A DNA stretch of 64,000 nt from Ardenticatenaceae bacterium (GTDB lineage: Bacteria; Chloroflexota; Anaerolineae; Promineifilales; Promineifilaceae). The number at the start of each line of letters is the position of its first letter. Within the stretch, counting starts at the first letter, position 1. Below the pieces are notes generated by a model. The model did no database searches, was not told the DNA's origin, and saw only the letters and a program-made list of their open reading frames with translations. The position numbers were made by a program, and so were the translations under genes. Below are positions 44,074-52,182 of this stretch, in pieces. The DNA lies in assembly GCA_020634215.1 (NCBI GenBank), contig JACKCD010000016.1, positions 39,898 through 103,897 on the forward strand, given 5' to 3'.

Positions 44074-45135
44074 TTATTTCTGTTTTTGCCGTCGGGAAAG
44101 CCAAAAAAGGAGCAGAAAAACGGCCGTTGACACCACCCCCAGCATCAGCAGCTTCATCCTGGCCGACGAAGCCAGCACCGCTACCAGCCCAAACGCCAGC
44201 GCCACCCCATAATACCCCAGCACAATCCACTGTGTCGGCAGCCCCCGGTCAGACAAGCGAAAGTGCAAATGACCCCGGTCGCCACGAAACGGGCTTTTGC
44301 CTTGCCGCAGCCGCGCCACAATTTGCCACGCCACGTCCATGATGGGCACTGCCAGCACCAGCAGGACGGTGGAAAATTTGGCTGGGGACAAAATGGAAAG
44401 GGTTGCCATTTGGTACCCCAGCAAATAGGCTCCGCCGCCGAGGAAGATACGGGCGGGGGCGAAATTGTAGGGCAAGAAGCCGAGCAGCGCCCCGGCTAGA
44501 GCGAGGGGAAAAAGAGGAACGGCCGTTTGTCCCAGCGAATAGCTGTGCCAGGAAAAGAGCAGGGCAGCAATGGTGCAAACCCCCGCCGCCAGCCCGTCCA
44601 GCCCATCCAGCATGTTGACGGCGTTGACCAGCGCCACTACCCACAGCAGCGTCACCAGCAGCACCAGCGGGTAGCGCAAGACGACGATGTTGTTTTGCAG
44701 GGAGAGAACGGCCGTTAATCCCGTCTCCGTCCACAGCCAATCCGATGCCAGCGGGTTGGTAAAGCGTTCAATAAACACCTCATGCCCCACCGCAATCGCC
44801 GCCGCCACAAGCTGCATCACAAACAGCCACCCCGCCGACAAATTTAGCCAATCATCCAGCAGCCCCCAGGCAAAGACAAAAACACTCCCCCACACCACCC
44901 CCCGCAGCAGCAGCCGATCCCCGCCCACGGGGGGCAGCAGCCAATAGACCAGCCCAATCCCCACTAGCCAGGCGGCAAAAATTGCCACGCCCCCCAGCTT
45001 GGGAATCAACCCCGCGTGCAGCCGTCGCCCCCCCGGCTGCGCCATCACCCCCCAGCGACGCGACAACCACCCCGCCAGTGGGGTTAGGCCCAGTCCGGCC
45101 AAAAGCGCAGCAATGAAGACTGTTAAGTAAATCAC
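44074..45135 (-). CDS. WecA/TagO-like polyprenyl-phosphate sugar-1-phosphate transferase
   Basis: 353 residues, about ten membrane segments, GTG start at 45135. Family motifs: QPGGRRLHAGLIPKLGG, GLLDDW with the Asp pair, NAVNMLDGLDGLAAG, and the C-terminal GDRGHLHFRL. It should start a surface polysaccharide by moving a HexNAc-1-phosphate from UDP-sugar to undecaprenyl phosphate. Odd: the motif usually reading RIFLGDAGS is RIFLGGGAY here, so the third metal-site Asp is replaced by Gly. Activity may be altered or supplied by another residue. Four palindromes, three in-frame TAV. Confidence 0.88.
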   Translation of the reverse strand: MIYLTVFIAALLAGLGLTPLAGWLSRRWGVMAQPGGRRLHAGLIPKLGGVAIFAAWLVGIGLVYWLLPPVGGDRLLLRGVVWGSVFVFAWGLLDDWLNLSAGWLFVMQLVAAAIAVGHEVFIERFTNPLASDWLWTETGLTAVLSLQNNIVVLRYPLVLLVTLLWVVALVNAVNMLDGLDGLAAGVCTIAALLFSWHSYSLGQTAVPLFPLALAGALLGFLPYNFAPARIFLGGGAYLLGYQMATLSILSPAKFSTVLLVLAVPIMDVAWQIVARLRQGKSPFRGDRGHLHFRLSDRGLPTQWIVLGYYGVALAFGLVAVLASSARMKLLMLGVVSTAVFLLLFWLSRRQKQK

Positions 45136-45140
45136 GAAAA

Positions 45141-45205
45141 GTAATCAGTAACCAGTAACCAGTAACACGGTATACCGATTACTGATGACCGATTACTGAT
45201 TACCA
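45141..45205. repeat. ATTACTGATTAC-type intergenic repeat, copy 3
   Basis: GTAATCAGTAACCAGTAACC followed by ACCGATTACTGATGACCGA and a closing GATTACTGATTAC, filling the gap between upp and the WecA-like gene, both on the minus strand. Strong hairpin potential. Confidence 0.7.
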
Positions 45206-45208
45206 TCC

Positions 45209-45829
45209 TCACGCTGTGCCAAACTGCCGATCACCGGCATCACCCAGGCCGGGAACAATGTAGCCAATTTCGTTGAGGTGAGAATCAATGTGGGCTATGT
45301 GGATGGCAACATCGGGATGCGCCCCATGCAGGGCAGCAATGCCTTCTGGTGCGGCCAAAATTCCCACATATTTGATCCGCTTCGCTCCCCACTTCTTCAA
45401 AATATCTATGGTTGCCACCGCCGAGCCGCCCGTCGCCAGCATCGGATCTAGCACCAGGCACACTTCCACGGTGGGGCTGGTGGGCAGCTTGTTGTAATAG
45501 GAAACGGGCTTTAGCGTTTCCTCGTCGCGGTAGAGGCCAATGTGCCACACTTCGGCACTGGGCATCATCTCCCAAATGCCGTCTACCATGCCCAACCCAG
45601 CGCGCAAAACGGGGATTAGCCCAATTTTGTCGTGGAGTTCGCTGCCAACGGCCGTTCCCATGGGCGTTGGCACGGAAATTTCATTCACACCAAGATCGGC
45701 CGTTGCCTCATAGCATAGCAACATCGCCAGCTCCCGCACCAGTTCGCGGAACTTCTTTGGCTCCGTTGCCACATGCCGCAGCAGCGTCAACTTGTGCTTC
45801 ACCAGCGGGTGTTTCGATTCAAAAACCAT
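45209..45829 (-). CDS. upp: Uracil phosphoribosyltransferase
   Basis: 206 residues, full length. Converts uracil and PRPP to UMP in pyrimidine salvage. Family features: HPLVKHKLTLLRH near the start, the PRPP loop VLDPMLATGGSA, and the uracil-binding C-terminal YIVPGLGDAGDRQFGTA. ATG 45829 is preceded by GGAGG. One palindrome encodes GTAVGSE. Confidence 0.97.
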   Translation of the reverse strand: MVFESKHPLVKHKLTLLRHVATEPKKFRELVRELAMLLCYEATADLGVNEISVPTPMGTAVGSELHDKIGLIPVLRAGLGMVDGIWEMMPSAEVWHIGLYRDEETLKPVSYYNKLPTSPTVEVCLVLDPMLATGGSAVATIDILKKWGAKRIKYVGILAAPEGIAALHGAHPDVAIHIAHIDSHLNEIGYIVPGLGDAGDRQFGTA

Positions 45830-45852
45830 TTGTGCAAAACCTCCTGTAGACA

Positions 45853-45922
45853 GCGGGGGAGCGGGAGAGCAGGGGTGCAGGGGAGAATCACCTCTGCTCC
45901 CCTGCTCCTCTGCTCCCCTGCG
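45853..45922. repeat. GCAGGGGAG inverted repeat upstream of upp
   Basis: GCGGGGGAGCGGGAGAGCAG and a matching C-rich arm (CTGCTCCCCTGCTCCTCTGC) form a long imperfect stem within 25 bases of the upp start. It may shape the 5' end of the upp transcript. Confidence 0.55.
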
Positions 45923-46057
45923 TCTTTGAACCCGCTAGTTTTCAATAATAACAGTCTCCGATTGTAAACCGTCGGGCGCAGAACATGCAATCTGTGCCGC
46001 AATGCGACCACATGGCGTATAATCTCATTGATATTGGCATCTGACAACAAACGAATG

Positions 46058-47119
46058 ATGAGTGAAAAACCAACGAGACATATATCCCCACAGAAAAGCG
46101 GGAAGAAGACCAGGGCTGGATGCAACCATTCACCCCCAGCACCTGAATTTTACCGGCCAGGGATCGGCTCAAGGCAAACTTAAAGATTTACAGTTGAGGC
46201 GGCACTGGCGCGGCAAGGAACCGCTGGATCACGTGCTGTTTCACGCGAAATTTGCCGGGGCTAGGCAAAACCACCCTCTCTCCCACATTGTCGCCAACGA
46301 AATGAACGTCAACATCCGCGACTACGGCCGAGTAGAAGCCATTGAGCGGGCAGGTGATTTGGCCCGCCATTTTGACCAACCTGCGGGCGGGCGACATCTT
46401 GTTTGTGATGAAGTCCACCGGCTGGGGCGAGCCGTGGAAGAATTCTCTATCCGGCGATGGAGGATTTTGTGCTGGATATTGTGGGCAAGGGTAGGGGTAA
46501 AATGTGCAGCTCAAGCTGCCCAAGTTTTACCGTGATTGGGGAGCCACCACGCGGCTGGCACTGCTGACGGCTCCACTGCGTGCTCGTTTCGGCGCGGTTT
46601 TACCGGATGGATTTTATGACCAGGCGGCGATTGAGCAAATTGTGGCGCGGGGGCAGGAGTGCTGGATGTACCGATTGAGCCGGATGGTGCCAGCGGTACG
46701 CGGCGGTCGCGAGGGGAGCGCGCCGCGTGTGGCGCTGCGGCTTTACTGCAGCGGGTGCGTGATTTTGCCCAGGTGCGGGCGGAGGGGGAAAAAAGTGACG
46801 GGAAACGGCCGTTTCTGCCTTAACCTCCTCGAAATTGACGAACTAGGGCTGGACGACCTGGATCGGCGGGTGCTGCGGCCATCATCGAAAAGTTTGGCGG
46901 TGGCTGGTGGGGCTGGAAACTATCGGGGCTTCGATTGGCGAGGCCGGACACGATTATGGACGTGGTGGAACCGTATTTGCTTCAGCTTGGCTTTTTGGAG
47001 CCGCGCCACCACGTGTACACCGCCACCCCCACGCTTACGACATTTGCGGGTGTGGCCGAAGACGGCGTTTGCCGCAAACCCAACCAGCCAGCCTTTTGAC
47101 ACCCCCAGGCGGACGATGA
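46058..47119 (+). pseudogene. ruvB: Holliday junction helicase RuvB, frameshift-riddled
   Basis: Pieces of RuvB appear in order across all three frames: MSEKPTRHISP, EEDQGWMQPFTPST, FTGQGSAQGKLK, EPLDHVLFH, PGLGKTTLS, HIVANEMNVNIR, IERAGDLA, LTNLRAGDILFV, DEVHRLGRAVEE, GATTRLALLTAPLRARFGAV, FYDQAAIEQIVARG, NLLEIDELGLDDLDRRVLR, GLETIGASIGEAG. At least ten single-base gains or losses separate them, several in short homopolymers, while the amino acids within each piece remain well conserved. That pattern suggests sequence errors more than true decay. If corrected, the protein would be the branch-migration motor of the RuvABC complex, about 345 residues. The TGA at 47117 overlaps the next ATG. 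Confidence 0.85.
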
Positions 47120-47253
47120 GTGAAATCGGCCGTTGCTGCTCACCATTGGCCTGATCATTGCCGCCGTGGTGGGGCTGCTGTTGCTCTTCATCGCGATTAG
47201 CCTGATTGGGTACTCTTGTTCTCAACATTTTGCTGCGTATTTTTCGGCGGTAG
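47116..47253 (+). pseudogene. Small membrane protein after ruvB, frameshifted
   Basis: ATG overlaps the ruvB stop (ATGA). With two one-base corrections it reads MSEIGRLLLTIGLIIAAVVG followed by LLLLFIAISLIGYSVLNILLRIFRR and a stop, a protein of about 45 residues with two hydrophobic segments. Family not recognised. As written, the frame is broken. Confidence 0.45.
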
Positions 47254-47344
47254 GGGGTGATTAGCGTTGGGTTAACGGCCGTTTATCAAAATAGAGGATA
47301 GAAAAAGTAACGGCCGTTCGTCTTATTAGCAAAGGACAAAAATC

Positions 47345-48883
47345 ATGCTTGTCATTATCTCGACCCTCCATTTTGAAGAAAGGATTCACGCAACATCTAT
47401 CGCGATACCGCCCCGATGCCCCCACCGCCATTTTATATTCCGCGCAACATACCGCTGGTGCCTTTAGCAAAATCTTCACCCAACTGCGAGCAAACCCCAA
47501 CAGGACAAAGGCACAGCACATCCCGATCTCGTTTGGCTGGCGACATCTTTGACCTCAATCGCACCGCCCTCTGGTTTCAGAAAACGACGACAATGTCGAC
47601 CCTATCTGCCAACAACGACATTCAACCAGGAGCTCCGTAGAAACCAAGGTGCTGTTCTGGCTGCATTGACAAAAAGACAAACTGTTAGCGAAAAAGATGA
47701 TCAAAGCGTCCACGCCATTTGAAAAACATACGCGCTTTTGGCACACGAAGGCACTTATCTCAACGTCAACATGGTGGAGCCAACCAAGCAATCGTTTTCA
47801 CGTACCTATGAAGACGAGGCAGGCCACATGAGGCGCGTAACGATCCCGGTAAAAATTCATTATATCCCTGGGAACCACGATCGGTTGGCTAATGCTACAC
47901 CAGCTATCCGGCAAAAGGTGCGTGAACTGTTAGGGGTAGAGGCAGACGATGAAGCGGGCAAGAGTGCCCTATTCCCGCAAACGCTGCTCTTCCCTAACGA
48001 ACGGGTACTTATTCGCCACGGCCACGAATATGACCATCACAACTTTGCCGCCGACCTCCGCAAAACGAACCCAATTCCACTCAAGCTGCCACAAGCGTAT
48101 TATGACGACCCGCCCTTTGGCGATTTTGTCACCGTTGACATCGTTTCGCGGATTTCCGAGGCATTTCGCAAGGTTTATGGTGATGAAGAAATTTTGTCAA
48201 ACGAGTTGTTGCAGCAATTGTATAAGCGGGTGCTGGAATTTGATGATTTACGGCCGTTACACGCCATCCTTAACTATTTGCTCCACATTCCCCAAACCGA
48301 ACAAACAACCGATAACAACTACGATCCCGCCACGCTGTGGCAAAAAACGGTACGCCCCGTTATCAAACAACTGCGTGACGATATATACCAACCGAACAAG
48401 GAGCATGGCTGGCTGAACAAACTGGCTCGTGGTCACGGCCTCGACATGGTTGTGCTCATTGTAAAACTAGCAGTCTGGCTGCCCATTTGGAACTATGTCC
48501 CCTACGGGTTGGTGCAGTGGCTTTCTAACCGGGCTATGAAATCGTATAAACAAGAAGAGAGCAAAGCTGTGTATGCCTGCCGTGAGGAGACCATTCTTAG
48601 CCAACAGCACCTTTTCGTTATTGCGGGGCATACCCACCGGCCAACGGTTGAGTTAATTGGACAAGCGGCAGCAGGTGAACAATACTATGTGGACACTGGC
48701 ACCTGGCGTCGCCGCATCCCCAGCACACCCGACCTCAAAACATTTGGGCGCATCAAGACTTTAACTTATGCTGTTGTTTATGGCCCTGATGAAGATTTAG
48801 GCAAAGTGGCTGCGGGTCAAAAGCTCGCCTCCCTGGATCATTGGTCTGGGTTTACCAAGCGGTGGCCGGAGGCTAACTCGTGA
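47345..48883 (+). CDS. Calcineurin-like metallophosphoesterase, N-terminus frameshifted
   Basis: Start ATG 47345 with AAAGGAC before it reads MLVIISTLHFEERIHA, the usual metallophosphoesterase opening (SDLHF expected). The next 390 bases hold AGAFSKIFTQLRANPN and GDIFDLNRTALWFQK in shifting frames. From 47738 the frame is intact for 381 residues with YIPGNHDRLA and IAGHTHRPTVELIG, the later metal-binding motifs. The Asp of motif I reads Thr (SDLH to STLH), which may itself be an error. A hydrophobic stretch near LDMVVLIVKLAVWLPIW suggests membrane contact. Overlaps the lipase gene by 4 bases (GTGA), so they form an operon. Confidence 0.82.
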
Positions 48884-49809
48884 ATCGTTACCCGATTATC
48901 CTAGCGCATGGCATCGCCCGCTTTGACATTTTACGTGAAGTGCTGGGGCAAACGATGGCTGATATTTGGCCGGGCTTTACCTTCCCCACGGACGAACTGC
49001 ACTATTTTCGCAATATTCGCAGCTATTTACAGCGACGTGGCTATGTGGCTTACCATACCAACGTGGCTTTTGCCGGGGGGCTGCCGCAGCGGGCGCACGA
49101 TTTAAGTGTGGAAGTCGAGCGTATTTTGGTGGAGTCAGGAGCCGAGAAGGTGCATGTGATCGGCCACAGCATGGGGGGGCTAGATAGTCGCTATTTACTT
49201 CGCCACAACCTGGGCAACCTGGCCTCACGGGTACGCTCGCTAACCACCATTGGCACACCCCACCTGGGCACCAGCTTTGCCGACTGGGGGCTGGCTCCCA
49301 ACAACGTCGGGCAGGAAGCCATTGTGCTGCTGCGGCTGTTGTTTAATCTGGACGCGGACGGCTTTCTGGATTTGACCACTGAACGCTGCGCAGCGTTTAA
49401 CGCCGAAGCGGAACCGTTTGAGGCGGAAAATGAGGTGGTGTATCAGGTGGTGGCCTCGGCGCAGGAAGAAACGGCCGTTTTTCTCCCCCTCCAGCCATCC
49501 CACCATCTTATCCAGCAATTTGAAGGCCAGGACCGTTTTGGGGGTGCCAACGACGGGCTGGTTTCGCTGGCTTCGCAATATTGGGCAGCGGAGCTACGGC
49601 GGCGCAACGGCACCATCAAACAAGTACTGCAGTATGCCTTCCCGGTTCCGGCCGACCACCTCAACCAGCTTGGCTGGTGGGATCTGGATGAATTAGCAGG
49701 ACTGCATTGGTGGAATTGGTGGCCTTTGTGGCGAAAATGGCGCTTTGAAACGGCCGTTAAGCAATTCTACGCCCAACTTGCTCGCACCCTCTGGGACTTG
49801 AGTATGTAG
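48880..49809 (+). CDS. Lipase / triacylglycerol acylhydrolase-like
   Basis: 309 residues. GTG start overlaps the upstream TGA (GTGA), meaning translational coupling. HG oxyanion motif ILAHGIARFD at 7-16, nucleophile Ser97 in VIGHSMGGLDSRY, then TIGTPHLGTSFADW, a pattern of family I lipases. Asp in GANDGLVS and a His in PADHLNQLGW are the likely remaining triad. No signal peptide or membrane segment; W-rich C-terminus (LHWWNWWPLWRKW) may touch membranes. Substrate unknown. Operon with a phosphoesterase suggests phospholipid or lipid turnover. Confidence 0.87.
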   Translation: MNRYPIILAHGIARFDILREVLGQTMADIWPGFTFPTDELHYFRNIRSYLQRRGYVAYHTNVAFAGGLPQRAHDLSVEVERILVESGAEKVHVIGHSMGGLDSRYLLRHNLGNLASRVRSLTTIGTPHLGTSFADWGLAPNNVGQEAIVLLRLLFNLDADGFLDLTTERCAAFNAEAEPFEAENEVVYQVVASAQEETAVFLPLQPSHHLIQQFEGQDRFGGANDGLVSLASQYWAAELRRRNGTIKQVLQYAFPVPADHLNQLGWWDLDELAGLHWWNWWPLWRKWRFETAVKQFYAQLARTLWDLSM

Positions 49810-50151
49810 TATTCTCAGCCTATATCTATCATCCTATTTACTCTGCCAGTGCCAGCCAGTATAGTTCCCATCGTAACGACGCACGAAAACGTCCAGTCCC
49901 AAACAAACAGTGGACACGCGACAAGACCCTTTTCCAAACCAACTCTATAAACAGCGTCAAAGCAAGGAGGTGATGCTTTTACTGTAAATGCGTTGTGCCC
50001 AATGGGTGTGAGTTGCTGCATCCAGCAAAATCCAGATGTTGTATTGGTAGTTAAGCAATTATTGTGTTTTTGAGATGTATTGGTAGTCAAGGTTTTGTAT
50101 TGGAAATCTGCAAGAAGTTGTCGAAATGTATTGGTGTAAAAAGGAGTAAAT
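49810..50151. other. Leader region with four TGTATTGG repeats
   Basis: 342 bases without a gene. The last 115 carry TGTATTGG at 50040, 50076, 50096 and 50127, all in the same direction as the following gene. The same octamer occurs once at 710, 72 bases before the large Calx-beta gene. It may be a regulator binding site in promoters of exported proteins. Confidence 0.5.
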
Positions 50152-51357
50152 ATGTATCCAGAATCTAATGAACCTATAAAAAAGCGTCGCTCTGTGCATG
50201 GCGCGTTGAATAACCAGGGTAAACGGCCGTTGCAAATCACCGCCCTGGTTGCCATCCTGGCAGCCGCCTTTTTTGCCGTGGCCCACACCTTTGCCCAAAA
50301 CTTTAACCAAAATCTGGCTGGGGGTGACGTTCTCACCGTTAGCTGTGACGGCAAAAATCTGGAAATTGTGCCGGAATCCAGCACTGGGCTAAGCGTTGTC
50401 TGTGTTGCTAACGGCAGCGGTGACCCAACCAACACCCCAGAACCCGACCCGACCAGCGAACCTGACCCAACCAACACCCCGGAACCTGACCCAACCAGCG
50501 AACCCGACCCGCCAAGCGTAACGGCCGATTATGGTGAGTTCCCCAACGGTAAGAACGGTGGTGTTTGCGCCGAAAGCCACGCTTGGTGGCAAGAAAACGG
50601 CGAATCGGCCCCCCGCCACAGCCACAGTGCCGCCTGTGTGCCTGCGGCTCGCGGTAAGGGCGGCCAAGACGGCCCTATCGTGGACAACTTTAACATCTCC
50701 GCCCGCGCCCTGGCATTCAACACCCCCGGTGAAGTCAACTGGCATCGCGCCCAGTGGGAAGGCAACACCGTGCAGGTGAACGACATTGGTCAGCATTGCC
50801 AAAATAGCGTTGGTGAATTTAAGGAGTGTACTTATTGGAATGAATACGATTTGAAAGCCCGCAGCGGTATGGACGAACTCCGTCTAGCAACCGACATCCG
50901 CAACGGCGACCTGGGCACCCGGCAGTACTCGGTGATTAACTTCCAGGTACGCGGCAGCAGCGGCGGCAACTACCGCAGCGGCCCCTGGATCATTGGCCGC
51001 CACTGGTATGATGGTTTTGGCTACGTTCGAGTTTACCTCTACGACTATATGGAATACGTGAAACCCGGCGAATCCATGCCTACCGTTTCTGGCAACTTCA
51101 AGCTGAACGTCAAGCACGACGGCAGTAACTGTACCGAAGGCCAGATGTTTATCAACCCGATGTTCCATCAGTGGCACGCCAGCGGCTCTACGCCACCGGC
51201 ACCCGATGAACACACCGGCTGTGGCTCCCACACCTACACGGTTGACACCACCAAGCTGCCCAACGGCCGTAATACGCTCTACTTCCAGACAATGGCGAAA
51301 GATGGGCGTGGTGAACTGGCAAGCGCCGTCCTAGTCTTCATCAACGTTCAGAATTAA
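50152..51357 (+). CDS. Secreted protein with EPDPT linker, unknown catalytic role
   Basis: 401 residues, ATG 50152 five bases after AAGGAG. Type II membrane anchor or signal peptide at 27-48 after a basic start (KKRRSVHG). Residues 90-122 are a repeat linker of PTNTPEPDPTSEPD units. The rest (125-401) is a Cys-containing beta-rich domain with GGVCAESHAWW, HSHSAACVP, WHRAQWEGNTVQV, GPWIIGRHWYDGFGY and GMDEL; I do not recognise the family. The many Trp/Tyr and paired Cys suggest an extracellular carbohydrate- or metal-related domain. Followed by hairpin terminators. Confidence 0.75.
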   Translation: MYPESNEPIKKRRSVHGALNNQGKRPLQITALVAILAAAFFAVAHTFAQNFNQNLAGGDVLTVSCDGKNLEIVPESSTGLSVVCVANGSGDPTNTPEPDPTSEPDPTNTPEPDPTSEPDPPSVTADYGEFPNGKNGGVCAESHAWWQENGESAPRHSHSAACVPAARGKGGQDGPIVDNFNISARALAFNTPGEVNWHRAQWEGNTVQVNDIGQHCQNSVGEFKECTYWNEYDLKARSGMDELRLATDIRNGDLGTRQYSVINFQVRGSSGGNYRSGPWIIGRHWYDGFGYVRVYLYDYMEYVKPGESMPTVSGNFKLNVKHDGSNCTEGQMFINPMFHQWHASGSTPPAPDEHTGCGSHTYTVDTTKLPNGRNTLYFQTMAKDGRGELASAVLVFINVQN

Positions 51358-51404
51358 TAACCCAAGAAGCTCAACTTCTTTAGAGAAGTTAAACTTCTAA
51401 ATGG

Positions 51405-51444
51405 AAAGACCTCTAAGGTTTCTGAAACCTCAGAGGTCTTTTTT
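51405..51444 (+). terminator. Intrinsic terminator after secreted protein gene
   Basis: Stem AAAGACCTCTAAGGTTT / AAACCTCAGAGGTCTTT with one mismatch, followed by TTTTTTG. A smaller hairpin AGAAGT/ACTTCT lies just upstream. Confidence 0.8.
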
Positions 51445-51485
51445 GTTTATAGTACGACTTGTCGCTTGTTACCTGTTACTTGCTC

Positions 51486-51974
51486 TCATTCTTTCGGTTG
51501 CTTCCCGTGAAGGACGCTAAAGCGACTCCCATCAAACAGCGCGGGGCTGTGGATGTAGAGACCGGTGCCGGAAACGGCCGTTTCTCCCGTGGGCAGCAGT
51601 AAATGGCTTTTGGCAAATGCTTTTCGGCCGGCAACCCGATCCACCCACGCTTCCAGCCGCATGGTGGTGCCAAGCGGTACCGGCAGATGATAGTCCAAAT
51701 TAAGATTTGCCAGCAGCACTTGCAAACCTGTTTGCCAGCAAATAGCACCCATCGCTTCATCCAACACGGCGGCACTGGCACCGCCGTGGGCATGACCGGG
51801 GGGACCTTGCTGCGCCAGCGCAAAGGCAAAATCGCTAAACAAAACAAGCCCGTGTTGGTCATCCGGGCGTGTGTACCAAGTGATGCCCATGCCGTTTGGG
51901 TTTTGCTGCCCGCAAACAAAGCAAAGGCCATGTTCAGGAAGGGTGGTTATGGTTGTGTTTTCGTCTTGTTTCAT
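51486..51974 (-). CDS. Hotdog-fold thioesterase (PaaI type)
   Basis: 162 residues. The family motif GHAHGGASAAVLDEAMG at about 60-76 gives HGG and the catalytic Asp/Glu at the start of the hot-dog helix; YHLPVPLGTTMRLEAWV is the following strand pair. Such enzymes hydrolyse acyl- or phenylacetyl-CoA. Odd: an N-terminal CFVCGQQNPNGMG with two Cys, common in a subfamily of these proteins. ATG at 51974. Cytosolic. Confidence 0.9.
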   Translation of the reverse strand: MKQDENTTITTLPEHGLCFVCGQQNPNGMGITWYTRPDDQHGLVLFSDFAFALAQQGPPGHAHGGASAAVLDEAMGAICWQTGLQVLLANLNLDYHLPVPLGTTMRLEAWVDRVAGRKAFAKSHLLLPTGETAVSGTGLYIHSPALFDGSRFSVLHGKQPKE

Positions 51975-52182
51975 CTTGTCAAACTACCTGCATAAAGTGA
52001 TAAAATCAATTATACTGTGAACTGAAGACTGCTTGTAGTCATCGTGCTGTTCAGGCGATTGCAAGGGAGGCTTCATGGTGAATGCCCACTATTTTTGAGA
52101 GATTAAGGGAGGTTGTTTTATGCTCCCGACATCTATTCTTAGGACAGCGTATCGGTAAATTATTTACAGTAGGAGAGCCTTC

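Noticed and set aside
46188..46523. Minus-strand open frame of 111 codons
   Set aside because: It is antisense to the fragmented ruvB; the plus strand gives clear RuvB motifs in order.
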